Below, in pieces: positions 9,324 through 22,006 of a DNA stretch of 64,000 nucleotides. Below the pieces are notes generated by a model that worked only from the letters and a program-made list of their open reading frames with translations, ran no database searches and was not told where the DNA came from. Numbering within the stretch: the first letter of the stretch is position 1; each line of letters opens with the position of its first letter. The stretch is taken from assembly GCA_019671005.1 (NCBI GenBank), contig CM033723.1, positions 17,561,254 through 17,625,253 of the forward strand. The letters are read 5' to 3'. Source of the stretch: Hibiscus mutabilis (lineage: Eukaryota > Streptophyta > Magnoliopsida > Malvales > Malvaceae). The position numbers and the translations under genes were made by a program.

Positions 9324-11687
9324 TATCAGGTTGCTCGAGCTAACTCAACCTATCGAGTTTATTATCTTATCCAGATACCACAGCCACTGACAGGTTTCTA
9401 ACAGCACCCAGATCACTCAGCCCGTGGGTACGTCAGAAGTACTTGATCACTCAGTCTGAAGTACAAATCCCCTTATATAAGTATCGTAGTACTGACTCTA
9501 GGACATCCGGATTCCTCTACCACACATAAGGTAACGCATGCTCCCCGAGCATTCATACACCCCTCCAAGAGGTAAGTGGCACCAAGCCAAGCCATCACAA
9601 ATTCCCCAAGGCATAACACTAACCAACATGATTATCTCGATTCATTACTTACTAAGTTATTACATGTTACACCCATCCATGAGGGTTAAATCTCAGATTT
9701 TCAGTTTTACAATTTATTTTACCACCATAGAAGCCCATTGGACCATAGTCCTTAAATTATAAGCCCCTCGAACTCATAATGCATTTTTTGGGCAGATTGC
9801 CTAGTGGGTATTGATACCAACCCAAGTGTACCGATACACCTCTATGGGTACCGATACCCACCCTATACGCATCGAGACACGACTTTATATGCAGAAGGGG
9901 TTTAAACAAACCCCATATCAGTACATGAGGTTTGTGTATCGATACCCCTTCGGTACTGATACGTTCCCAAGCGTATCGATACACCTTTTTGCTATTGGAA
10001 TTTGCTGGAACAAGGGGGTACCGATACGTCCTAAGCCCGTACCGATACACCTTTCAAACCTTGCTTGAGTTCATCACTCGATACATGGGTTACTGATACT
10101 GATTCATCCCGTATCGGTACATGAGCCTAAAAATCAAATTTTGGAGCTCATAAATTATCCCCAACACCCTCAAACCTTCATGGAAAAACCCCAAATTGAA
10201 CCTACAAGTTATGAGAGGTGGTTTAAGTGGTTTCCTACCATTTTTACACATTATTCACAACTAATCCAAATTTCACCATAAAAAGGCTTTAAGCTACCCA
10301 ACACCCTACTCGCAATCATAAACCACAACATCAAGCAACTCAATCACTTTATGATCTTCAAGAATCAAAAGAGTCAGAGAAATATTGACCTTTAGCAACA
10401 AATCTCTGATTTAAGCTCTCTAACAAAGACTCTTCAACTTCTCTCTCTCAACTCAAGCTTGGAAGAACCCCAAGACACCTCCTTTATACTTCACAACCAA
10501 GGAAACGGATCAAAACTTAAACCAAAAGCTAGAAGGTTTGTCTACATATTTACAAACTTAAAAACATGGGAGAAGCCCCAAAAGCTTTGCCCCTCCAAAA
10601 ACCCATTAATGGAGAACTCACCTTTCTACCTCAAGAGTATACTTTTCTTGCATCCCTTGAAGAGGAGATTAACATAGCTCAATCTTGAATCTCGGATGTA
10701 GCAAATGGGGTAGAAAGCTTGAATCTTTAAGCTTGGAAAATAGGGTTTGAGTATGAGAGAAAATGAGGGTGTTTGGGAAAGATGAAGAGTGAAAGAGGGT
10801 GATATCACCATGTTCCATTTTCCCACGTGATAGCCAAGAAAACCCAATGGGGTTTTAGCCTTTTCTTGTTAAAAGGTATAATTGCCTCATAAAACCCTCT
10901 ACTTTCTCCCTTTTTACAAAATGGTCAGTTTCCAAACCCACAATGTTCAATACTCATCCAACAAAGCCCAAACTTAGCCCAATGGGTCCAATTACTCCAA
11001 CCAGCACGAAGGTTCATAACTCAGGTCAACGTTCAAATTGTTGACTTAGAAATTCGGGTCGTTACAACTCTCCCCTCCTAAAAAAATTTCATCATCGAAA
11101 CTAAACGAATGGGAGAGATGCAACTATCGTATATCCATCCATTACCCATCTCACAACGTTTACTTTGGTTATAAAATTACTCTACAAAACTTCCTTCGTC
11201 ATAGCTCACCGCACTCGACTCCTCAACACTCATCTTACAAATTCCAAATTATTCATTTTCGAATCAATCTAACAACACTTACATCGAACCTTAAAGCAGA
11301 TCAACCAAGGATAACCACAAACAATATTGTATAGACATCAACCTATGGAACTCACTTTGGACGAGTTTCATCTCAATTAATAATCCTCTCTACCATCACC
11401 CGCGATTCAAACCTCTTGAACTCAAACCTCATATATGCCCGAAATGTGAGACCTTCTCAAAGATATACCACTAGCAACACTCACTGTCTATCATTTACAC
11501 CATGACAAAACATTTTCAAGAACAACCAAAACTCCGACAACCGACTTCTACTATCTATCTATCTCGTAAAAACAACCTTTTTTCCCGACTCGGCCAACCA
11601 AGACGAAAATTAGCACTTCACTTTACTAGAACTCACGCCCAACTTGAACGAAAGCTAACTCATGACCATGTGATTTCACTACTCGAG
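9324..11687 (-). mobile_element. Chromovirus-like 3' end and LTR (right arm of inverted repeat)
   Basis: Reverse complement of 5643-8010. On the minus strand it reads internal region (11687 to 11080), polypurine tract (11079-11067), then an LTR starting at 11066 with TGTAACGACCCG. It stops abruptly at CTCGAG (11687), where an Ogre-like tandem array begins. The two arms probably come from two insertions of one family or from an inversion or duplication; either way they could pair into a 2.4-kb RNA stem if transcribed across. Confidence 0.75.
9805..10125. repeat. RTAYCGRTAY decamer array 2
   Basis: Mirror of array 1 in the right-arm LTR, with decamers such as GTACCGATAC and GTATCGATAC at similar spacing. 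Some positions differ from array 1 at the central CG (for example GTACTGATAC). Confidence 0.85.
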
Positions 11688-12790
11688 ATATTGAAAATTA
11701 GCCTTATCGGCGTGAATCCAGATATTGAAGATTTTTTTGGTAGCCATGACGGTGTGAATCCAGATGTTGAACATTTTCTTTTGATAGCCATGTCGGCGTG
11801 AATCCAGATATTGAAGATTTTCTTTAAGTAACCTTATCGGCGTGAATCTAGATATTGAAGATTTCCCTCTGGTAGCCATGTCGGCGTGAATCCAATTATT
11901 GAAGATTTCTTTTTGGTAGCCTCGTTAGCGTGAATCCAAATATTGAAGATTTTCCTTTGGTAGCGATATCAGCGTGAATCCAGTTATTGAAGATTTTCTT
12001 TTGGTAGACTTGTCGGCGTGAATCCAGATATTAAAGATTTCCTTTTGGCATCCTCATTTGCGTGAATCTAGATGTTGAAGATTTATTTTCGGTAGCCTTA
12101 TCGGCATGAATCCAAATATTGAAGATTTCTCTTTGGTAGTCATGTCGGCGTGAATCTAGTTATTGAAGATTTTCTTTCGGTGGCCTCATTGGCGTGAATC
12201 CAGATATTGAAGATTTCATTTTGGTAGCCATGTCTGCGTGAATCCAATTCTTGAAGACTTTCTTTTGGTAGCCTTGTCGACGTGAATCCAGATATTGAAG
12301 ATTTCCTTTTGGTAGCCTCGTTGGCGTGAATCCAGATGTTGAAGATTTTCTTTCGGTAGCCTTATCGACGTGAATCCAGATATTGAATATTTTCTTTTGG
12401 TAGTGAATCTAGATATCGAAGATTTCCTTTTGGTAGCCTTATCAGTGTAAATCCAGATATTGAAGATTTCTCTTTGGTAGCCATATCGATGTGAATCCAG
12501 TTATTGAAGATTTCCTTTTGGTAGCCTCGTTGGCGTGAATCCAGATATTGAATATTTCCTTTTGGTAGCCATGTTGGCATGAATCCAGTTATTGAAGATT
12601 TCTTTTTGATAGCCTCGTTGGCGTGAATCCAGATATTGAAGATTTCCCTTTGGTAGTCATGTCAGCATGAATCCAGTTATTGAAGATTTTCTTTTGATAG
12701 CCATGTCGGCGTGAATCCAGATATTGAAGATTTCTTTTTGGTAGCCTCGTTGGCCTGAATCCAGATGTTGAAGATTTCCTTTGGGTAGCC
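11688..12790 (+). repeat. 45-bp tandem array of an Ogre-like element
   Basis: About 24 imperfect head-to-tail copies of a 45-bp unit containing GGCGTGAATCCAGATATTG and GAAGATTTCCTTTTGGTAGC. Unit length is a multiple of three, so it reads as a 15-residue repeat in one frame, but stops occur. Copies differ by point changes and a few indels. It lies upstream of a 66-bp array, a polypurine tract and an LTR, the place where Ogre/Tat elements are known to carry tandem repeats. Confidence 0.88.
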
Positions 12791-12864
12791 ATCCTAGCGT
12801 GAACCCCATTATTTGGACTGCAGCCTCGTGTGGACGAGGTAGACCCTTTTGAAGATTTCTGATG

Positions 12865-13172
12865 GGTAGTCATGTTGGCATGAATCCCGTTATATGATCT
12901 GAAGCCTCTGAAGAAGAGGTAGATCCGATTGGTAGCCGTGTCGGCGTGAATCCTTTTATATGGTCTGAAGCCCTTGAAGAAGAGGTAGATCCGATTGGTA
13001 GCCGTGTCGGCGTGAATCTTTTTATATGGTATGAAACCCCTGAAGAAGAGGTAGATCCAATTGGTAGCCGTGTCGGCGTGAATCTTTTTATATGGTCTGA
13101 AGCCCCTAAAGAAGAGGTAGATCCGATTGGTAGCCGTGTTGGCGTGAATCCTTTTATATAGTCTGTAGCCTC
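12865..13172 (+). repeat. 66-bp tandem array
   Basis: About 4.6 copies of a 66-bp unit that starts GGTAGCCGTGTCGGCGTGAA and continues with GAAGAAGAGGTAGATCC. The first 22 bases are shared with the 45-bp unit upstream, so one array looks derived from the other by replacing the rest of the unit. A transitional copy of about 80 bp lies at 12785-12865. The frame stays open for 71 residues (12946-13161) with a 22-residue period. A non-repetitive tail follows to the polypurine tract. Confidence 0.88.
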
Positions 13173-13321
13173 ATGAAGAAGATGAGGAACCCGTCGCTCA
13201 AGGACTTCAAGTGAAGCATTTTATATGGGAGAAACTCGCAGCTTCAGGATTTCGGGAAGAGGAAGGGTGAATGGTTCTATATAGGAGAAACTCGCAGCTC
13301 AGAATCTTCATATAGGAAGTG

Positions 13322-13408
13322 GGACAAAATTTGTGTCTTTAGTCTTTGCTCTATTCCCGTTTCACAGCAATGAGCAAAGAGGGGCACAATAGACACTAAA
13401 TTTTGTCT
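13322..13408 (+). other. Stem-loop containing the polypurine tract
   Basis: GACAAAATTT followed by GTGTCT (from 13323) pairs with AGACACTAAATTTTGTC (to 13408), and CTTTGCTC (13346-13353) pairs with GAGCAAAG (13372-13379). The purine tract GAGCAAAGAGGGGCA (13372-13386) therefore sits in the 3' side of a long hairpin that spans the internal region/LTR junction. Confidence 0.65.
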
Positions 13409-15620
13409 AGGTTTAAATTAAAATGCTCGAAATAAGATCAATCCACATCACCCTTTTTAATACCCAAAACCATAGACCCTAGCCCAATAGCCCACATCAA
13501 ACATGGCCCATTACCTATGATTTTATATAATAAAAAAATACAAAAAAATAAATATTTTAACTCTTTTCTCATTAAAGTTTTACTCTCATTGGATGAATGG
13601 ATATCACAATCCTATTGGATGAACCACTACTTAGTGAGTAAGATCTTAAACCTCATTGGATCTATTTTATGGGATAAAAAAATAATACATTATATATATT
13701 ATTTCTACCCTAAAGCAAAGGACCCACGGCAGTTTTTGGTTTTCCCTTAAAAAAAAAATTCATTCCCTTTTTCATTCCCCTGATCCAATTTCTCCACAGC
13801 CTTAACACAGGGCCATTTTTTCATTCATTTCCCAGTCATTTCCCTAAAACTACGGCATTCCCCCTTTTTTTTTTCCAAAAAAACCACCCTCACATTTTTA
13901 TTCCATTTTCACGGCAGCCGCAACACATTTTTTCACTCCCGCTTCCACTGCCGCACCACCTTTTACTTTCTCATTCGAATCGCCAAACCTTAAATCAAGC
14001 TTTTAACCCCAACAACAACGATACGTTGATTGATTAATCAAGCATATATTTGTATTTTCTTCCATTTTTTATATATTTTTTTATGTAATCCATTCTTATG
14101 GTTTAATGAAAATATTGATGAGATTTGTTGGTATCCTCATTATTTATTTAAGTTTCTTTTTTATTTGTTCTTATTTAATTTATTCGTTTGTGCTATGTGT
14201 TTTATCTTATTTGTTGGATGTGGTTTAATTTAGTGTTTGGTTGTATGTGTTTTAGGATAGTTTAGCTTTTTAGAGTTTGTTTTAATTAATTTAAAACATG
14301 TCATTGGCTTATTGGAGTATGTGTTTAAATTAATTAAAATGAATTTAGTTTAGGTTTTTAGGTTTGTTGAGGCCTTAGTTAGTTCAGGGTTTAATTTAAA
14401 TTATGCGCTCGGCTTATTGGGGCATAAGTTAAATTAATTAAATTACATTTAGGATTAGATTTTTTAGAGCAATAGTTAGATTTAAGGTTCGAATTAATTT
14501 ATTAATTTAAATTTATCCTTGGCTCATTGGGATAAATGTTAAATTCATTAAATTAATTGGACATCTCTTAACTACCTTTTAGGATAAATTTGAAATTTGA
14601 CTTAGGTGAACACCTAATTAAAATTATAATTGATTAATTTGATTCATTTTAAATAGAATTCTTGGCTTATTGAGATACTAGTTTAAAATTAATCAAATTA
14701 ATTATTTTGATTCAAGATAATCAATAAGTTATTAGGATTTCCTATTTTTTTTAGGATTTAATTAATTTAGGGTTAATATTAGACTAACATAGTTAATAAT
14801 TATATCATTAATTGAATTTTTCATAATTTGGGCCTTTTTAGATTAAGACTTTAGTGGACATAGGGTTTAATTTGAAGCCTTTCTATGCCATAAATTTAAT
14901 TATCATTCATGTGACTTTAATATTTTAATGGACATGCATATGGTTAATTAATTTAAATTATAAAATGGAGGTATTTATTAATTTTAATATTTGTGTCATA
15001 ACAGTTATGACTCATTGGTTGTTGACCAAATATTCGAATTAATTCTTACCGTCTAAAGGTAAATTTAATTTGGATTAAAATTTGACGAGTCATAACATCA
15101 TACTTAACTGCTTGCATCATGCATAAAGGTGATGAACGAAGTTCGAACCATAAATTAACACGGCAGTCGGGCTTATTCGATGTCGGTTTAATATATTATC
15201 CGAGGTATCATCATCCTTATTAATTAAATGTTTAATTAATTCGAATTCATCAATTTGACAAAGCCCGTCTAATTAAAGTCTAAATTCAGTCCCGAACAAT
15301 TTAATTAAATTCAATTTCAATTTCGATAATTTCCATCAATTAAAAGCAACATATGTTTCGGTACCGATATCCGGGCGTGATGGGGGTGTTAATCCTTCCC
15401 CACACAAAACCAACTCCCGAACCCTTTTTTAACGAATCTCTGGTTTTATGGTGTCTGGCCTACCTTAGTGGCTGGTGGCGACTCCAAATTTTTTTTTATT
15501 TTCAAAAACACGATTTTTAAGGGACTTCCCCACTTTTCCAAATATGTTTTTTTCAAAAAGACGAAAAGAAATATATTACTCCTTTTTTAGCGATGTTAAA
15601 TTTTAAAAAAAATCGCTACA
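13390..15620 (+). mobile_element. 3' LTR of an Ogre-like element (plus strand)
   Basis: The LTR starts just after the polypurine tract with TAGACACTAAATTTTG (TG changed to TA) and ends ATCGCTACA at 15620. It is 2.2 kb. Near its 3' end it carries blocks shared with the LTRs at 19737-27481: GGTGTTAATCCTTCCCC (15385-15401), the phrase around TGTCTGGCCTACCTTAGTGG, and TGGCGACTCC (15476-15485), a look-alike of the primer-binding site. The middle (14300-14700) holds four spaced repeats built on GGCTTATTGGG...TTAAATTAATTAAA. No 5' LTR or pol is present in the window, so the element is truncated. Confidence 0.72.
14300..14710 (+). repeat. Four dispersed repeats inside the LTR
   Basis: Related segments start near 14304, 14408, 14518 and 14661. 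Each has TTGGCTTATTGGG or a close variant followed by an AT-rich TTAAATTAATTAAA stretch. Spacing is 104-143 bases. Probably an old, decayed tandem array within the U3 region. Confidence 0.6.
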
Positions 15621-16060
15621 CTTGGTTATAGACATTTTAGAAAAATATCTATTTCTTTGTCATGAAGTCGGTGTTTATCACCTTGACCATGAAAATATTA
15701 GACGATGTGTTTCATGTGTTGATTTTTACCAAATATCTAATCTGTTATCACCAAATACCAAATAAAACTCCTATTTAATCCCAAAACATAGTTATGTGAT
15801 AAATGATGTTAAAGATTGTGATAGTGAGTTTGAGGACAATGAGAATGATGTTTGTGATGGAGGGGAAACAATGACAAATCTGAGTGGTAGATTCATGGTT
15901 AAACGAAATTCTTCAGAGAGATTTTTCAACGATTTTTTTCAACATAAGATTTTGATTTCAGAGACTACTCAGATGCTTCAGTAATTTTGATTTGGTATTT
16001 CAATAGTAATTTTCGCATTAACTATGTTTTATGAATTTAAATGGGGTTTTATTATAACTA

Positions 16061-17848
16061 GGTAAAGTTCATAAATGGTCACTAAACTTTAGTAAATTAT
16101 TTAATTTGTTAATTAAACTTTCAATTGCGTCAAAATGGTCATTAGACTTTCAGTTTTGCTTCAAATTGATCACTCTGCAGTTAAAAAAAGCAACGTTGCA
16201 GTTAACCAAATTTGTATAATAACGCATTTGGTCCTCCAAATTTGCATATTCAAACAATTTTGTCAAAATTCAAAAAATTAATAAATTTAACCCTCATTAT
16301 TTACACATTCATTCAATTTGGTCTTGCTTTTAATTAAAAAATTATTAATTGTATTAAAAAAATGATTTTAAAACCATTTCCCTATAATTACCAACATAAC
16401 AATAAAAATTAATATCCCCACTCCACCCTCATCATCATCGAATAAACAACTCTGCCTCTTTTGTTCTTCGATCTTATTTTTTTAAATAACATGATGCAGC
16501 AAAAATAAAAAATCATCGAATAACCAGAAAATTGAACATGAGCATCAATGTGAGCAGCTAAGTGTTGAACACACTAAGACTAAAGAACCCAAAACTTATT
16601 ACTAGAATCCTGCAACAATTTATCTCAATTGAAGATCATCCATGGCTACATGATAAGAACCTGTATCATCTTTGACATTTTCGCCGTCAGTCGTTTGATT
16701 TCCCTTTGTACAGACCCTTCCTTTGGAACATTTTCATTAGATTACTCTCACAATGTTTTTTCCTAAATCGAAACCCCAAATCTCTTCGTTTACAATGCTC
16801 TTATCAAAGGGTTTTCGAGTGAAGACACAATCAATTCTTTCCATTTTTATTCTGAATTGTTACGTGTCGACGTTGTCCCCAATAATCTTAGCTTCCCATT
16901 TTTGGTAAGGGTGTGTTCCCAGTTGGAAGCTATTGTTATGGGGGTTCAAGCTCATGGGTAAGTTATAAAACATGGGTTTGAAAATGATGTTTATGTGCAG
17001 AATTCTTTAGTTCATATGTATTCAACTTGAGGAGATGTAAAGGCTGCAAATGAAATGTTTCAACGAATGGCTTGTTCGAATGTGGTTTCATGGACTTCAA
17101 TGATCGCTAGGTTTAATAAAATTGGTGATGTCGAAGTGTCCCACGAACTGTTTGATAAAATGCATGATAGGAACTTGGTTACTTGGAGTACGATGATTAG
17201 TGAGTATGCTAAGAACAACTGCTTTGATAAAGTTGTTGAATTGTTCCGGGTTCTAAAAGGAAAAAGTGGTTAAAGCTAATGAGACGGTTATGGTTAGTGT
17301 GATTTCTTCTTATGCTCATCTGGGTGATATCGAATTAGGTGAAAAAGCTCATGATTATATCGTTAAAAACAATGTGAGTTTGAATGTTATTCTTGGGGAA
17401 ATGGTTAAGAACAATTATGTTTAGAACAAAAGAGGCATAGTTGTTTATTCAATGATGACGAGGGTGCTACAGGGGAATGGGATATTAATTTTTATTGTTA
17501 TGTTGGTAATTTTGGGGAAATAAATCAATTTTCATTTTTAATATAAATATTAAATCATTTTTAATAAAAAACATGACCAAATTTAATGAATGTGTAAATA
17601 ATGAGGATTAAATTTATTATTATTTTTGAATTATAACTAAACTGTTTGAATGTACAAATTTGAAAGACTAAATGTGTTATTATACAAATTTAGTTAACTG
17701 TCACGTTACTTTTTTAACTGCCTTTAACGGCAGAGTGACCAATCTGAAGTAAAACTAAAATTTTAATGCCCATTTTGACGCAATTGAAAATTTGATTACC
17801 AAATTGAATAATTTACTAAAATTCAGTGACCATTTGTGAACTTTACCC
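16061..17848. mobile_element. Pack-MULE-like element carrying a PPR fragment
   Basis: The element starts GGTAAAGTTCATAAATGGTC and ends with the complement of GGGTAAAGTTCACAAATGG. The terminal inverted repeats are about 400 bp long (16061 to about 16466 and about 17424 to 17848). Flanking 9-mers TTATAACTA (16052-16060) and TTAAAATTA (17849-17857) match at 7 of 9 positions, the 9-bp size typical of Mutator-like elements. The empty site is seen in copy 1 near 3640. Between the TIRs lies 0.96 kb of pentatricopeptide-repeat gene sequence and no transposase. This is the architecture of a Pack-MULE, a gene fragment mobilised between MULE ends. Confidence 0.85.
16770..17400 (+). pseudogene. Captured pentatricopeptide-repeat (PPR) gene fragment
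   Basis: Conceptual translation gives PPR motifs in the PLS style of organelle RNA-binding proteins: NLFVYNALIKGFSSEDT, QNSLVHMYST, NVVSWTSMIARFNKIGDV, RNLVTWSTMISEYAKNNCFD and, after a frameshift near 17265, ANETVMVSVISSYAHLGDIE. In-frame stops interrupt it at about 16956 and 17029. The order and wording resemble an Arabidopsis At5g06540-like protein, recalled from memory and not searched. The start and C-terminal E/DYW domains are absent. The fragment lies between 400-bp TIRs, so it moved as transposon cargo and is not expected to make a working protein. Confidence 0.82.
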
Positions 17849-18293
17849 TTAAAATTATATCGTGTTGCCATTAAACATAATTCATTTTTACTTTAAAATA
17901 ATAATTATGTGGAAAAAGTAACATCAGATGTTTCACAACATCTATTTATAGTTGAATCTCCTTACATCTAACGGTCCCTAATGATTTACATCGATGACTA
18001 AGATCGAAATCCACCAACCATAATGATAAAAAGATAGAATATTCTTTAGAATAAATATTCTGTCTAAAGAAAGAATATCCTATGTTCACATAGAATGTTC
18101 ACATAGGTCAAAATCATTGGGTCTTCTAGAATCCTTCATAAATCGAGCTAAGTATGGTGGTCTCTTCAAACCTAAAATCTCTCTTAGAACCTCATGGGCA
18201 GAATGGTATGATTGAGCCTAAAACTAGAAGTTAATGTTAAAATTGGATCAATTAGAAGTTTGAATGGTAAAAATGAGTCAATATCAATAGTTT

Positions 18294-19736
18294 TGTAACA
18301 CCCTAAGCCCGAATATCACATTTGGACCTTGAGCCCAAACCGTTGCTTCAAAATTTCAACCTAGTTTAGCCCAAAGAGTTTCATACCATAAAACATTCAA
18401 GTTCGAAAGTTAAAACATCCCTAAACAGTTTAAAAAGTTATATAAGGAGCTCTAAATAGTTAAAATAGTAAAACATTCGCTTGCTTAATAAAATCCCAAA
18501 ATAAGAGTTACAACATTGCAATAGGATCTTACAAATACATAGCCCAATAAGACCTAAGTGATGTACTATGAATAAACGATGTGTTGAAACCTACACCGAT
18601 TATGCTCCACCAATGCACGTGCCAACCTAGAAAATTGCAAATGAAAACATCGATTCTGAACGCTGAGCTAACAAAGCTCAGTGGATACACTACCACTCTA
18701 CTATGCTTCATGAAAATCATAAATATAAGCATATATCTAAAAATGATGACATGGCATAAAGGTAAATAATGCATCCAATCCACTTCATATACAAATAAGC
18801 AATTTACCATACAAACCTGGAGTAAAGCCTGAAGACACACAGTGTCGGGACGTTTCACTTGAAGTGTGGCTCAAAGACACATAGAGGGCCTCCATACCCC
18901 ATACTCAGAATTACCCCTTGAGTATATTCGAACGAAGCCTGGAGACACAAAGTGTCGGGACTCCTCCATTCGGGATTTACCATTGTGTTGCAACACATTA
19001 CCTAGGGTATTCGGATCCCACCAAACAAGTGCCCTCATGGCACGCAGCCTTATCATACAAATATACAACCCTATGGTTGCTACAACTTATAAGCATACAT
19101 GCAAATTACTAAGTTTCTTACACGTTATGATCAATTAAGAGGTTAATTTCTCAAATTTCCAAGTTTTACAACTTATTTCAGGCCATAATGAATCTATTGG
19201 ATTGAACATTATAATTTTTCAGCCTTCCGGACAAAAATTACCATTTTCGGGCAGATTGCCAAGTGGGTACCAGTACAGGCCTCACGTACCGGTACGGTAC
19301 CTTAGGGTATCGATACTTATTGCGTATCGATACAAAATTAGCTCACTAGAATTTTCTAAGGCCTTAGCATACCAATACAGGTCGACCCGTACTGATACAG
19401 ATATACATGGCATACCGGTACTGGTTAAACCCCGTATCGCTACCTCTTCCTTGTTCATCCAATGCAACAGTATTTTTAAAACCTAGAACACTAGGTTACT
19501 AGTACAGGTTCCCCGTATACCGGTAACGAAGCCCAAAAATGGCTTTTTAGGTTTAGGAAATCATTCTCTGAGCCCCCAAATCGCACCCCTTAGCCCTTAA
19601 CTCAGTCCTACATCTTATGGAAGTATTTAGGGTGGTTTACTACCAATTTTACATCTTAATAACCTCAAGTCCGATTTTTACTATTAACAAGGTTTGAAGG
19701 AACCAAAACACCAAAATCACCAAAATAGCATACAAG
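18294..19736 (-). mobile_element. Chromovirus 1, 3' LTR, distal part
   Basis: Plus-strand view begins TGTAACACCCTAAGCCCG at 18294. The sequence matches the 5' LTR at 40454-41570. It stops at the ACAAG target site (19732-19736) of an Ogre-like insertion and resumes at 27487; together the two parts make a 2.15-kb LTR. The 109-residue minus-strand frame at 18529-18858 lies in this LTR and is not supported as a gene. Confidence 0.8.
19265..19525. repeat. RTAYCGRTAY decamer array 3
   Basis: Decamers GTACCAGTAC (19267), GTACCGGTAC (19286), GTATCGATAC (19308) and several variants occur within 260 bases of the chromovirus 1 LTR. The intervening sequence is not similar to that of arrays 1 and 2. Confidence 0.8.
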
Positions 19737-22006
19737 TGTAGCGATATTCATTTCTTTCGCTAAAAAAAAGGTTTTAAGGTGTTTGGAGGTCTTTCGGGTT
19801 TAAAATATGTATTCCGTGGGGTTTTATAAAAATCGTGTTTTATTTAAAATGGAGTCGCCACCGACCACTAAGGTAGGCCGGACACCATAAAAACCATAAA
19901 AACCCAGGCCGTCCAAAATTGGTACTTTAATAATTACCGCTTTATTAATATTGAACTTTCTAGATTAAAGTGGTGATTAAATTAAAATTCGGTTATAAGT
20001 GCGAGTATATTTTAAGGGCACCGTTATTCGAGAGTAAACTGATAAACCAATATCACTGCGCTTGATACTGGCCACGTTTACGCACGAATAAAAGGGCATC
20101 GCATTGACAATTAATATTTCGTCATGCAATCTTAGAAAACAAATATAGAACATACAATTTACATTGACATGATATTTAAAAAAACATAAAATATGAATAT
20201 TACAAAAATAAATAAATGCATGAACATGGATAACTAACGTATCTTAATAAAAGGACAAATCATGAGCAAAGAATAGAAGAAATATATGCTTCCACAATTA
20301 GATCAATCAACTACAACATGCTTGATCACACAAGAAAACCCAAATATGATATGCATGACAATTCATAAAACATGAAGCTAAACTAATAAATTAAATCAAC
20401 ACATTAACATATATACAAAAAAACTTAATATCTAGCACATAACACAATTCACATGTTTAAAAAAAAGACACATCATGAAACTAACATACAACAGAATTAT
20501 CATCACACTAACATGTAACCTAAGATACAAAACAAAAAAAAGAACATACTAGAACACATATACATGAGCAAAACTAAATTAAACAAGATTACTTACTAAA
20601 ACTCGTGTATACAACATGAACCAACGAACTATATGATACATTAGCATGATGATGCACGTAAAAGAAAACACGCGTAAATAAACACGACAAGGACGACACA
20701 TTAATATGAAAAAACAAAGCATAAAAAAAACAATTGACATGCCCCTAGCTAACGTACATCATGATGTACAAAATGAACGAACAAAGAAAGCACATTAACA
20801 TGAATATGGATATATGAATTAAACATAACATAAAAAAGACATATAATAATAACACTTAAATTAAAACACAAAACAAGATATCACAAATATGAAAATACAC
20901 TAAAAACGATGAAAACATACTCTAAAGAAATAAATGGCATGAATATTTAGAATAATAAAAAGGGACCGAAATGAGTGAAAATAAAACAGGAGGACAAAAA
21001 TTAAAAGAAAAAAAACACACACATTCAAGGATTACATCAGAAACTGAAATAGGGTTACAAGGACTGAACGTGCAATATACCCAAGGGGCAAGCCCAAAGT
21101 GTAAGAAACCAATACGTGGAAGTACTAGAGGTGAGATTTTGCCACTTAAAAACTGGATTCAGTCAATTTAAGGGTGAAATTGAAATTCTTGGAAAACAAT
21201 GGAGGACTAAAGTTGTAATTGGACCAAAGGGCAGACTCGTTTTTCAAAAAACAAAAACGCGGGACTTCTTAATGGGTAATTATACCATTTTAAAAAATTT
21301 TGTTTATAAAACACCCTAACCGGCCTCATCTTTCCCTCTTTTTCATTTTTTTATCCCTTAAGAGAGAAAGCTCTCATTTTCTCTTCGATTTCCAGAAAAC
21401 GCAACCCAAAACTTCCCTCAGACGCTGTAGTTTCTAGAAGTCGGCGGTGGTCCGGCCACTGCCCTCAACACTCAAACGTCCTAAAAACCTAACCACAACT
21501 CATTTCTAGAATAAAAAGAACCTCTCTATCCTTAAGAAAACCGAATCAAACCCTTTCAAAAACTACAAACCTCCTATTTTGAAACCGCAAAACCCAGATC
21601 CCTTGTTATTTCGAAACAAAGAAACAAAGAAAAATCCCCTTTTATGGCTCACTCATCGGAGTTTATCACCGGCAAGGAAGGATTTTTCCTTAGGTAAACT
21701 TTATTCCTTTTTTATTTGTACTTATTATTTTTTACATGCATGTATGAGATTAGAAAAAGAAGGGAGGAAATTACCAATGGAAACTTGTATATATTTTTTT
21801 GAAACTGATAACTTGTCCCTTACAGAATATTGGTCTGATACATATATCCTGCTTTTCGTTTGGTAGAAAGTAATATAAAAATACATATTTGTCTAATTTT
21901 GGTACTGATAACCCTTTTCTTTTGTGTCTTTTGCACGTCCAATTTGGTGCGGTGGTTGGTACGATTGGCATGGTGGTGGTGATCCTCTGGCAGACGCATC
22001 CTTTGT

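Larger units (their letters stand above)
15621..18293. mobile_element. TIR element, copy 2 (truncated and split)
   Basis: The parts 15621-16060 and 17858-18293 match the second half of copy 1 (about 3232-4000), including GTTTATCACCTTGAC, the phrase CTGTTATCACCAAATACC and the right TIR start GATTGAGCCTAAAACTA. The left half is missing; an Ogre-like LTR abuts it at 15620. The right TIR is cut at 18293 by the LTR of chromovirus 1. A Pack-MULE-like element sits in the middle. Copy 1 gives the uninterrupted version of that site. Confidence 0.78.

Noticed and set aside
12946..13161. Secreted or structural repeat protein (22-residue period)
   Set aside because: The frame follows from a 66-bp tandem array next to a polypurine tract; no start context or continuation supports a gene.
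11688..13172. CRISPR-like regular repeats
   Set aside because: Units are contiguous tandem repeats without unique spacers, in a plant retrotransposon context.
18529..18858. 109-residue minus-strand frame
   Set aside because: It lies in the chromovirus 1 LTR and has no family features or support from the other LTR.
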